Assembly (NCBI RefSeq): GCF_004343075.1
Contig: NZ_SLXP01000015.1
Span: 1 to 64,000, forward strand
DNA: 64,000 nt
Reading direction: 5' to 3'
Source of the DNA: Rhodovulum marinum
GTDB taxonomy: Bacteria; Pseudomonadota; Alphaproteobacteria; Rhodobacterales; Rhodobacteraceae
Position numbers and translations under genes: made by a program. A model generated the notes under the pieces. That model did no database searches. It saw nothing but the letters and a program-made list of their open reading frames with translations, and was not told the origin of the DNA. Of this stretch, positions 26,425 through 33,911 are shown one piece after another (position 1 is the stretch's first letter; every line of letters starts with the position of its first letter).

Positions 26425-27423
26425 TCAGGCGAAGCCTTCAGCCAGCCGGATTTCCCCCGTCTCGATCCCGCGCCAGTTGCGGATCGGGTCGCCCAGCCGC
26501 TTGCGCGCGGCGGGGTGGTCGCGGTCCAGCACGCCCAGATGCGCCAAGAGGCCCACGATGGCGGCCTCGGAGGCCCGCGTCGCGCCGTCCTCGATCTTGA
26601 CCGCGACGCCCAGCCTCCGGGCGGGCAGGATGGCGACGAACACGCCCTCGGCGCCGGTCTTGACCGCGACCTTGCCGTCCATCGCGCGCATCAGTTCGGT
26701 GCAGGCCCGCCCCTCGCCCGCGACCAGGTCGGGATGGGCCAGCATCGCCGCGACCAGCCGCGCGGCGGCGCGGGGGCGGGCGTCGGGCGCATCGGGGCGG
26801 GCCACCGCGAAAAAGGCCATCGCGCGGGCCAGCCCGTGCATCGTCGTGGCGAAGTTCGGCGCCGAACAGCCGTCGACGCCGTAACGCGGGCTGTTCATCC
26901 CGGTCACGTCCTCGAAGGCGGCGCGCACGGCGCGCTGCACCGGGTGGGCGGTGTCGTTGTAATCGGGGCCGCCGCCCAGGTGCCGGGACAGGGTCAGGAA
27001 CCCCGCATGCTTGCCCGAACAATTGTTGTGCAACTGGCACGGCACCTCGCCCGCGATCAGCATCCGCTTGCGTTCCGCCCGGTCGCGCGTCGGCTGCGCG
27101 CCACAGCGCAGATCGGCCTCGGCCAGGCCCAGCCGGTCCAGCCAGGCGGCCACGCGGGCGACATGCATCGGCGCCCCCTCGTGCGAGGCGCAGGCTAGCG
27201 CCAATTCCTCGCTGCCCAGACCGGCCGCATCGGCCGCGCCGCTTTCGACCAGCGGCAGCGCCTGGATCATCTTGACCGAGGACCGCGGCAGGATCACGGC
27301 GTCCGGTTCGCCCCAGGCCCGAACCACCGCGCCGGTCGCGTCGCAGATCACCGCATGTCCGCGATGGCGCGACTCGGCCATGCCGCCGCGCCAGACCTCG
27401 ACCATCGGCACCGCCCCGGCCAT
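26425..27423 (-). CDS. Asparaginase (Rhizobium-type AnsA, PF06089-like)
   Basis: A 332-residue protein of the rhizobial-type asparaginase family, unrelated in fold to E. coli AnsA/AnsB. Motifs are ILPRSSVKMIQALPLVESG (Ser/Lys pair), NNCSGKHAGFLTL, YGVDGCSAPNFATT and VAVKTGAEGVFVAI. It hydrolyses L-asparagine to aspartate and ammonia. The start at 27423 (MAGAVPMVEVWRGG) was chosen over 27474 because similarity begins here. It is first in a probable three-gene minus-strand unit with the PLP enzyme and the kinase. The region 27424-27598 upstream is a divergent promoter region with no gene. Confidence 0.85.
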   Translation of the reverse strand: MAGAVPMVEVWRGGMAESRHRGHAVICDATGAVVRAWGEPDAVILPRSSVKMIQALPLVESGAADAAGLGSEELALACASHEGAPMHVARVAAWLDRLGLAEADLRCGAQPTRDRAERKRMLIAGEVPCQLHNNCSGKHAGFLTLSRHLGGGPDYNDTAHPVQRAVRAAFEDVTGMNSPRYGVDGCSAPNFATTMHGLARAMAFFAVARPDAPDARPRAAARLVAAMLAHPDLVAGEGRACTELMRAMDGKVAVKTGAEGVFVAILPARRLGVAVKIEDGATRASEAAIVGLLAHLGVLDRDHPAARKRLGDPIRNWRGIETGEIRLAEGFA

Positions 27424-27598
27424 GATCCGCCTCCTCTTCAAGCCCGCGCGATTTTGTGCCATCAAGGCTTTCACATTCGCGCCTGCCTACGTTAAGTTGC
27501 GCATATCGAGTTGCAAACCGCCACGCCACCGGAAAAGCGGCCCGGCCAAGGGCCGATCGGCGGGCAGAGAGGCAAGCACGGCTGGAGGCTTATCGACG

Positions 27599-28132
27599 AT
27601 GACTTCCCTGATGCGAACGGCCCTTGCGGGCGGGATGATCGCCCTGTGCGCGTTGACCGCCCAGGCGCAGGAGGCATCCACCAACAATGTCGCGGTCAAG
27701 ACCGACTGGAACGTCTTCGTCGAGACCGACCCGACCGAATGCTGGGGCGTCTCGCCACCCAAGGAAACGGTGAACACCCGCGACGGGCGCGTCGTGTCGG
27801 TGCGCCGGGGCGAGATCCTGCTGTTCGTCACGTTCCGGCCCGGCGCGGGTGCGGCAGGCGAGGTGTCCTTCACCGGCGGCTATCCCTTCGCGGACGGGTC
27901 GACCGTGACGGTCGAAATCGGTGACGACAAGTTCGATCTGTTCACCGATGGCGAATGGGCCTGGCCCGCGTCGAAATCCGATGACGCGCAACTGCTGGCC
28001 GCGATGAAGCGGGGCGCCGAGGCGGTGGTGACCGCGCGGTCCTCGCGCGGCACCCAGACCAAGGACACCTTCTCGCTGATGGGCTTCACCGCCGCGATGG
28101 AGGAGGCCGAGCGCCGCTGCGCCGGCAACTGA
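27599..28132 (+). CDS. Invasion-associated locus B (IalB) family exported protein
   Basis: A 177-residue protein with a Sec signal peptide (MTSLMRTALAGGMIALCALTAQAQ, cleavage near residue 24). The mature domain contains DWNVFVETDPTECWGVSPP and ends with CAGN; the two Cys could form a disulphide. The IalB family is widespread in alphaproteobacteria and its periplasmic role is poorly defined; the name comes from Bartonella and does not imply pathogenicity. GGAGG lies about 12 nt before ATG 27599. A terminator-like hairpin follows at 28156-28197. Confidence 0.85.
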   Translation: MTSLMRTALAGGMIALCALTAQAQEASTNNVAVKTDWNVFVETDPTECWGVSPPKETVNTRDGRVVSVRRGEILLFVTFRPGAGAAGEVSFTGGYPFADGSTVTVEIGDDKFDLFTDGEWAWPASKSDDAQLLAAMKRGAEAVVTARSSRGTQTKDTFSLMGFTAAMEEAERRCAGN

Positions 28133-28155
28133 TCGGGCCCCCAGGGCCCAACGGC

Positions 28156-28197
28156 ACATCCCGCATGCGGCCCGGCCGCCTGCGGGATGTTTATTTT
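28156..28197 (+). terminator. Intrinsic terminator after the IalB-family gene
   Basis: Arms ACATCCCGCA (28156-28165) and TGCGGGATGT (28181-28190), with an additional inner GCGGCC/GGCCGC pairing, are followed by TTATTTT. Confidence 0.85.
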
Positions 28198-28247
28198 CGC
28201 GCCCGAATCCTGTAACGGGTGCCACTTAATTCATGGAGACGCGCCAG

Positions 28248-29477
28248 ATGACCGCGAGCCCGCCGATCACCCCCGAGGCGATGCCGATCCCGCGCAAGGC
28301 CCCTGCGCCTGCGCGCCGGAATCTCGTGGGCCTGACCCGGCCCCAGCTGCGCGCCGCCCTGATCGAGGCGGGCACGCCCGAGAAACAGGCCAAGATGCGC
28401 GAGACGCAGGTCTGGCAATGGCTCTACCAGAAGGGCGTGCGCGACTTCGACCAGATGACCAACCTCGCCAAGGATTACCGCGCGCGCCTGAAGGAACATT
28501 TCACCATCGAGGTGCCCGAGGTCGTGGCGCGCACGGTGTCGGCCGATGGCACGCGCAAATACCTGGTGCGCATCGCCGGCGGTCACGAGGTCGAGGTCGT
28601 CTATATCCCCGAGGACGGGCGCGGCACGCTGTGCATCTCGTCCCAGGTGGGCTGCACGCTGACCTGCACCTTTTGCCACACCGGCACCCAGCGGCTGGTG
28701 CGCAACCTGACGGCGGGCGAAATTGTCGGCCAGATCATGCTGGCGCGCGACGATCTGGGCGAATGGCCCGAACCGGGCCGCGCGCCCAAGGACGAAACCC
28801 GGCTGATTTCCAACGTCGTGCTGATGGGCATGGGCGAACCGCTCTACAATTTCGACGCGGTGCGCGACGCCATGCTGATCACCATGGATGGCGAGGGCAT
28901 CTCGCTCAGCCGCCGCCGGATCACCCTGTCCACCTCGGGGGTCGTGCCCGAGATTCCGCGCACCGGCGCCGAAATCGGCTGCATGCTGGCCATCAGCCTG
29001 CACGCCACCACCGACGAACTGCGTAACCAGCTGGTGCCGATCAACCGGAAATACCCGCTGGCCCAGCTGCTGGAGGCGCTGCGCGCCTATCCGAAACTGT
29101 CGAATTCCGAACGGATCACCTTCGAATACGTGATGCTGAAGGGCGTGAACGATTCCGACGAGGACGCCCGCCGCCTGGTCAAGCTGATCGCCGGCATCCC
29201 GGCCAAGATCAACCTGATCCCGTTCAACGAATGGCCAGGCGTGCCCTATGAACGGTCCGACTGGGACCGGATCGAGGCCTTTGCCGATATCGTGCACAAG
29301 GCCGGCTATGCCAGCCCGATCCGCACCCCCCGCGGCGAGGACATCATGGCCGCCTGCGGGCAGTTGAAATCAGCCACCGAACGCGCCCGCAAGAACCGCT
29401 TCGAGATCGCCGCCGAGGCCGGCCTGCCCCAGCCCGAGCGCATCGTCCGCCGCCCGAACGCGCCCGACGTGCATTAG
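28248..29477 (+). CDS. rlmN: Dual-specificity 23S rRNA A2503 / tRNA A37 methyltransferase RlmN
   Basis: A 409-residue radical-SAM enzyme that makes C2-methyladenosine in 23S rRNA and tRNA. The [4Fe-4S] site is the CxxxCxxC in [15 protein letters not shown] (Cys136, 140 and 143). GMGEPLYNF and the C-terminal IMAACGQL (methyl-carrying Cys) are family marks. ATG 28248 was chosen because GGAG at 28235-28238 is well spaced to it; an in-frame ATG at 28233 would put the ribosome-binding site inside the gene. Monocistronic. The region 29478-29619 downstream has no gene. Confidence 0.94.
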   Translation: MTASPPITPEAMPIPRKAPAPARRNLVGLTRPQLRAALIEAGTPEKQAKMRETQVWQWLYQKGVRDFDQMTNLAKDYRARLKEHFTIEVPEVVARTVSADGTRKYLVRIAGGHEVEVVYIPEDGRGTLCISSQVGCTLTCTFCHTGTQRLVRNLTAGEIVGQIMLARDDLGEWPEPGRAPKDETRLISNVVLMGMGEPLYNFDAVRDAMLITMDGEGISLSRRRITLSTSGVVPEIPRTGAEIGCMLAISLHATTDELRNQLVPINRKYPLAQLLEALRAYPKLSNSERITFEYVMLKGVNDSDEDARRLVKLIAGIPAKINLIPFNEWPGVPYERSDWDRIEAFADIVHKAGYASPIRTPRGEDIMAACGQLKSATERARKNRFEIAAEAGLPQPERIVRRPNAPDVH

Positions 29478-29619
29478 CGGCCCCTTGCGCGGCCGCCGGA
29501 CTATCGGCCTGCAACAGGTTGCCCAAGAAAAAGAACAACCTCGAATTGCGCGCTTGCGGGAATCTCTCGACTGATTCTACGCTGACTTCACATAAAAATA
29601 GTCGAGCAGGACAATCACC

Positions 29620-30249
29620 ATGAAGGATATTGCGGCAATCGCGCCGGTCCCGTTCGCGTGGACGCGCGGAATGGTCAGTGGGCGCGCCGCCGGTTTGATG
29701 GCGGATCTCTTCCCCCGCGCGCGCGACGCGGAACCCGGCGAATGCATCGGCATCGTGAAACAGTTCGTCGCCTTCGGCCGGCGCTCGCTGACCGGGCGTT
29801 CGGCGACGGCGATGATCATCATGGGCTATGGCGGACAGCCCGTCTATCTGACCGGCGACGCGTTGGGCACCGAGGGCCGGCACGAGTTGCGGCGGCTCGA
29901 GGAATTGATCCTGCGCCCCGGCTACCTCGCCTTCGGGGCGCTCGCCCCTCACGCGGCGGCCCTGCGCGCGCCCGGCGAAGCGAGCCGGACGCTGGAACTG
30001 GTGCTGGGTGCGCATGTGCACATGTTGCGGGCCGTCGACTGGCAGACGGGCGTGGGCGTGCGCATGGGCGAAGGGCAACCGATCTCGGCCGCGCTGGCCG
30101 GGAATGTCCGCCTTCTGGCGGAGCATCCCGGTTCGCCGGACGTGGTGTCGGAACGGCTCGAGGTGTTGTACGCCGAGGCCGGGTGTCTGTTGAAATTGCT
30201 GGAGTTCGACACGCCGGTGCTGCCGGCGATGCATGCCATCGCCGCTTAG
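29620..30249 (+). CDS. Uncharacterised 209-residue protein
   Basis: Starts MKDIAAIAPVPFAWTRGMVSG after AGGACA about 8 nt upstream. It has no signal peptide or membrane helix, is mildly hydrophobic with even composition, and contains a single Cys pair far apart (ECIGIV, AGCLLKLLEF). The C-terminal half is helical (SERLEVLYAEAGCLLKLLEF). I recognise no family. It is isolated: preceded by a 142-nt AT-richer leader with its own likely promoter and convergent with the LOG gene. High GC and codon use like its neighbours support a real, native gene. Confidence 0.7.
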   Translation: MKDIAAIAPVPFAWTRGMVSGRAAGLMADLFPRARDAEPGECIGIVKQFVAFGRRSLTGRSATAMIIMGYGGQPVYLTGDALGTEGRHELRRLEELILRPGYLAFGALAPHAAALRAPGEASRTLELVLGAHVHMLRAVDWQTGVGVRMGEGQPISAALAGNVRLLAEHPGSPDVVSERLEVLYAEAGCLLKLLEFDTPVLPAMHAIAA

Positions 30250-30282
30250 GTCCAGGCGCGGTCGCGACCAAGTTCGGCCCCG

Positions 30283-31101
30283 CTAGGCCTGGCGGGGTTG
30301 CCAGGTCTCGATCACCCGCATCGCCTCTTCGGCGGTTTCGACATAGGTGAACAGGTCCAGGTCCTCGCGCGCGATGGTGCCCGCATCGGCCAGCGCGTCC
30401 CAGTTGATGACGCTCTCCCAGAAGTCGCGGCCGAACAACAGGAACGGCACCGGGTCCATCCGCTCGGTCTGGATCAGGGTCAGCGCCTCGAACATCTCGT
30501 CCAGGGTGCCGAACCCGCCGGGGAAGATCGCGATGGCCGCCGCCCGCAGCAGGAAGTGCATCTTGCGGATGCCGAAATAGTGGAAGTTGAAGCACAAATC
30601 GGGCGTCACGTATTCGTTCGGCGCCTGCTCGTGCGGCAGCACGATGTTCAGCCCGATGGACACGCCGCCTGCATCGGCCGCGCCGCGGTTGCCGGCCTCC
30701 ATGATACCGGGGCCGCCGCCGGTGACGATCACGTGGTGCTTGCCGTTGGTCTGGCTTTTCTCGGTGATCAGGCGGGCGAATTCGCGCGCCTCGTCGTAAT
30801 AACGCGTGTAATCGGCCAGCGTCTTCGTCGCCGCCTCGCCCGCGCGCGCGGGTTCGGGGATACGGGCCGAACCGAACAGCACGATGGTGCTTTCGATGCC
30901 GTATTCCTTCATCAGCAGTTCCGGCTTCATCAGCTCCAGCTGCAGCCGCACGGGCCGCAACTCGTCGCGCCACAGGAATTCCGGGTCGGCAAAGGCAAGC
31001 CGGTAGGCCGGGGCCCGGGTCTGCGGGGTGTCGGGCACCTCGCGGACGGTTTCGACATCCTTCTGGGCGTCACGGAACGGGCGTCGGATCTCGTCGTTCA
31101 T
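30283..31101 (-). CDS. LOG-family protein (nucleotide 5'-monophosphate phosphoribohydrolase-like)
   Basis: A 272-residue Rossmann-fold protein with the LOG motifs GGGPGIMEAGNRGA and PGGFGTLDEMFEAL (the PGGxGTxxE signature). IVLFGSARIPEP begins the fold. Family members cleave the N-glycosidic bond of cytokinin or other nucleoside monophosphates; bacterial versions may act as nucleotide hydrolases. An N-terminal extension of about 75 residues marks the longer bacterial subgroup. The start at 31101 (MNDEIRRPFRDAQ) was chosen because the upstream frame runs antisense into dapD. It is divergent from dapD across 94 nt. Confidence 0.88.
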   Translation of the reverse strand: MNDEIRRPFRDAQKDVETVREVPDTPQTRAPAYRLAFADPEFLWRDELRPVRLQLELMKPELLMKEYGIESTIVLFGSARIPEPARAGEAATKTLADYTRYYDEAREFARLITEKSQTNGKHHVIVTGGGPGIMEAGNRGAADAGGVSIGLNIVLPHEQAPNEYVTPDLCFNFHYFGIRKMHFLLRAAAIAIFPGGFGTLDEMFEALTLIQTERMDPVPFLLFGRDFWESVINWDALADAGTIAREDLDLFTYVETAEEAMRVIETWQPRQA

Positions 31102-31195
31102 GGACCTCTCGCAGGGCTTGGATTGCGCCGGGCACCTCTTGCGTCTATAGCCTGACGCCCAACGAGACCAGTCACCTTTTCCGGGGGGAATGCCC

Positions 31196-32023
31196 ATGTC
31201 CAACGCCCAGCTCGAAGCCGCCATCGAAGCCGCCTGGGAGGCGCGCGACACGATCACCCCCTCCACCGGCGGCGAAACCCGCGAGGCGATCGAGGCCACG
31301 CTGGCCGCGCTGGACAGCGGCAGCCTGCGCGTGGCCGAACGGCGGGACAACGGCGACTGGCACGTGAACCAGTGGGCGAAAAAGGCGGTCCTGCTGGGCT
31401 TTCGGATCAAGGACATGGAACAGCAGGACGGCGGCCCGCAGGGCGGCCACTGGTGGGACAAGGTCGACTCGAAATTCAAAGGCTGGGGCGACAACGAGTG
31501 GAAGGCCGCCGGGTTCCGCGCGGTGCCCAACTGCATCGTCCGCAAATCGGCCTATATCGCGCCCGGCGTGGTGCTGATGCCTTCCTTCGTCAATCTCGGC
31601 GCCTATGTGGACGAGGGAACGATGGTCGACACCTGGGCCACCGTCGGCTCCTGCGCGCAGATCGGCAAGAACGTGCACCTGTCGGGCGGGGTGGGTATCG
31701 GCGGCGTGCTGGAACCCATGCAGGCCGGCCCCACCATCATCGAGGACAACTGCTTCATCGGTGCCCGCTCCGAGGTGGTCGAGGGCTGCATCATCCGCGA
31801 AGGCTCGGTTCTGGGCATGGGCGTCTATATCGGCCAGTCCACCAAGATCGTCGACCGCGAGACCGGCGAGGTCATGTATGGCGAGGTGCCGCCCTACTCG
31901 GTGGTGGTCTCGGGCTCGATGCCGTCCAAGGGCGGCGTGAACCTCTATTGCGCGGTGATCGTGAAACGGGTGGACGCGAAAACGCGTTCCAAAACCGGCA
32001 TCAACGAGCTGTTGCGTGACTGA
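31196..32023 (+). CDS. dapD: 2,3,4,5-tetrahydropyridine-2,6-dicarboxylate N-succinyltransferase
   Basis: A 275-residue trimeric left-handed beta-helix acyltransferase of the succinylase branch of lysine/meso-diaminopimelate synthesis. Hexapeptide repeats are obvious from residue 120 ([20 protein letters not shown], then [20 protein letters not shown]). ATG 31196 was preferred to 31190 because GGGGGGAA directly abuts the earlier ATG, leaving no spacing. The 3' end overlaps a small downstream gene by 8 nt, and dapE follows it, so diaminopimelate genes are clustered. Confidence 0.95.
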   Translation: MSNAQLEAAIEAAWEARDTITPSTGGETREAIEATLAALDSGSLRVAERRDNGDWHVNQWAKKAVLLGFRIKDMEQQDGGPQGGHWWDKVDSKFKGWGDNEWKAAGFRAVPNCIVRKSAYIAPGVVLMPSFVNLGAYVDEGTMVDTWATVGSCAQIGKNVHLSGGVGIGGVLEPMQAGPTIIEDNCFIGARSEVVEGCIIREGSVLGMGVYIGQSTKIVDRETGEVMYGEVPPYSVVVSGSMPSKGGVNLYCAVIVKRVDAKTRSKTGINELLRD

Positions 32024-32366
32024 AAAACCCAAGCGATCTCAAGAGGTTTACACCCTCCTGGTCGAGGTCGGCCGCAAGGCGGAGGACGGCCTGCCCGAGG
32101 GCGCCACGGGCGCGGGGCTGATGTGCTATGCCAGCGGTGTGGACGAGGCCGAGGCGGTGCGTGAAACCGTGGCCGTGCTGAAGCAGGCGGGCCTCGCGCC
32201 GCTGGATGTCACGGGCTATGGCACGGTCGAGGAACGCCGTGCGCAGGGCCACGAGATCGACCCCGAGGAGGAGTCGCTGATGGCCCGCGCGCTGGCCGAG
32301 AACGCGGTGATCGTGGCGCAGATGGAGCCGTTCTTCGGCGACGAGGACACCCCGCCCGAGGGCTGA
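32016..32366 (+). CDS. Conserved small protein coupled to dapD, function unknown
   Basis: A 116-residue acidic soluble protein starting at GTG 32016, inside the last codons of dapD (8-nt overlap). The sequence is [20 protein letters not shown]..., with a C-terminal [20 protein letters not shown]. There are no motifs for catalysis or membrane insertion, and no family is recognised. The overlap implies translational coupling with dapD, and dapE follows in the same direction after a 317-nt spacer rich in repeats. A role connected with diaminopimelate synthesis is only a guess from position. Confidence 0.7.
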   Translation: MTEKPKRSQEVYTLLVEVGRKAEDGLPEGATGAGLMCYASGVDEAEAVRETVAVLKQAGLAPLDVTGYGTVEERRAQGHEIDPEEESLMARALAENAVIVAQMEPFFGDEDTPPEG

Positions 32367-32381
32367 GACAGCCCGGAATCC

Positions 32382-32425
32382 GCGATATGAATCGCATATG
32401 AATTCCATATGAATCGCATATGACT
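32382..32425. repeat. Four tandem 11-bp CATATGAAT-type repeats
   Basis: Units gcgatatgaat, cgcatatgaat, tccatatgaat and cgcatatgact lie end to end, each built on the ATATGA(A/C)T core; three contain the palindrome CATATG. The period is 11 bp, about one helical turn. They form an AT-rich island in GC-rich surroundings, in the spacer before dapE. Function unknown. Confidence 0.8.
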
Positions 32426-32461
32426 CCGATAGGAAAAACCGGCATCTGTGCAGCCCGTTTC

Positions 32462-32642
32462 CTTTTTCTTGGTCCAAATACTCCGGGGGTCGTCATTGGA
32501 GCGCCGTCGCCATTGTCGCTCGGACCAATGGCGCTCCAATGGCAACTCCGAGTGACAATGGCGACGGGGCAGAGCCCCCAGCCGGTCGCCCCGGCGCCAG
32601 CCGGGGCGAAACCCCTCCGCCGCCCCATTGCGGCCCGTCCCC
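32462..32642 (+). repeat. Interspersed intergenic element, copy 3, with a 73-nt insertion
   Basis: Element sequence (TTTTTCTTGGTCCAAATACTCC then GGGGGTCG) runs to 32492. It resumes at 32566 with GGGGCAGAGCCCCC and the hairpin GGTCGCCCCGGCG / CGCCGGGGCGAAAC-like part. Between them (32493-32565) is a segment not found in the other copies. It contains two interlocking inverted repeats: arms 32494-32505 with 32530-32541 (12/12), and 32505-32524 with 32547-32566 (19/20). This explains most of the 317-nt gene-free spacer 32367-32683. Confidence 0.75.
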
Positions 32643-32683
32643 CCGCGGGCTATCGCTGAACCCGTCCCGCACAGGAGCCCCAG

Positions 32684-33823
32684 ATGACCGATCCCGTCGC
32701 CCTGACCGCCGAGCTGATCCGCTGCCCCTCGGTCACGCCCAGCGAGGGTGGCGCGCTGCGCCTGTTGGAAACCCGGCTGGCCGCCGCGGGGTTCGAGTGT
32801 CACCGGGTCGACCGGGGCGGCGTGGCCAACCTGTTCGCCCGCTGGGGGGCGCGGGGGCACCGGCGGACCTTCGGGTTCAACGGCCATACCGACGTGGTGC
32901 CCGCGGGCGACACCGCGGCCTGGACCCACGACCCGTTCGGCGCCGACCAGCGCGAGGGCATGCTGTGGGGGCGGGGCGCGACCGACATGAAATCGGGCGT
33001 CGCGGCCTTTGTCGCCGCCGCCATCGACCTTGTCACCGACACGCCCCCCGACGGTGCGCTGATCCTGACCATCACCGGCGACGAGGAGGGCGACGCCATC
33101 GATGGGACCGCCGCGCTGCTGGACTGGATGGCGACCGAGGGCGAGCATATGGATGTCTGCCTGGTGGGCGAACCGACCAGCCGCGAAACCCTGGGCGACA
33201 TGATGAAGATCGGCCGCCGCGGGTCGATGACGGCCTATTTCACCGCCCATGGCGTGCAGGGCCATTCCGCCTATCCGCACCGGGCGCAGAACCCCATTCC
33301 GGCGCTGGCCCGCCTTGTCGAACGCCTCGCCGCCTATCCGCTGGACGAGGGCACGCGCCATTTCGACCCCTCGACGCTGGCGGTGACGACCTTCGACACC
33401 GGCAACCCGGCCAACAACGTGATCCCGGGGCTGTGCCGGGCCACGGTCAACATCCGCTTCAACGAGGCGCATTCCTCGGACAGCCTGGCCGACTGGCTGC
33501 GCGCCGAGGCCGACAAGGTCACCGACGAGACCGGCATCCGCATCGGGATGGAGGTCAAGGTTTCGGGCGAAAGCTTCGTGACGCCGCCGGGGCCGCTGTC
33601 CGACCTGGTCGCCGGCGCGGTCGAGGCGGAAACCGGCATGCGGCCCGAGATGTCCACCTCGGGGGGCACGTCGGATGCGCGCTTCGTCAAGGATTTCTGC
33701 CCGGTGGTCGAGTTCGGCCTGGTCGGCAAGACCATGCACCAGGTCGACGAGCGGGTGGAGGTCGCCCAGATCGAGGCGCTGAAGCGGATCTATGCGCGCA
33801 TCCTGACGGATTATTTCGGCTGA
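32684..33823 (+). CDS. dapE: Succinyl-diaminopimelate desuccinylase
   Basis: A 379-residue M20-family dizinc hydrolase that releases L,L-diaminopimelate and succinate. Metal ligands are visible in [12 protein letters not shown] (His and the catalytic Asp), [26 protein letters not shown] (Glu pair) and the C-terminal [11 protein letters not shown] (His). The lid domain has [15 protein letters not shown]. It completes the dap cluster with dapD. A GGAGCCCCAG-type ribosome-binding site precedes ATG 32684. Confidence 0.94.
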   Translation: MTDPVALTAELIRCPSVTPSEGGALRLLETRLAAAGFECHRVDRGGVANLFARWGARGHRRTFGFNGHTDVVPAGDTAAWTHDPFGADQREGMLWGRGATDMKSGVAAFVAAAIDLVTDTPPDGALILTITGDEEGDAIDGTAALLDWMATEGEHMDVCLVGEPTSRETLGDMMKIGRRGSMTAYFTAHGVQGHSAYPHRAQNPIPALARLVERLAAYPLDEGTRHFDPSTLAVTTFDTGNPANNVIPGLCRATVNIRFNEAHSSDSLADWLRAEADKVTDETGIRIGMEVKVSGESFVTPPGPLSDLVAGAVEAETGMRPEMSTSGGTSDARFVKDFCPVVEFGLVGKTMHQVDERVEVAQIEALKRIYARILTDYFG

Positions 33824-33911
33824 GGCCCGGGCGCGGCCCTCGCCTGCGCTTCGGCGTTTCCCGCGCGCTTTCCGGCTGACGGGCAGGGTTGCGCGTGCTA
33901 CCTCTCGCCCC

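Noticed and set aside
32382-32425. CATATG and GAATTC sequences as a cloning linker or vector contamination
   Set aside because: The segment is a regular 11-bp tandem repeat, is not followed by vector sequence, and lies in continuous native context between dapD-linked genes and dapE.
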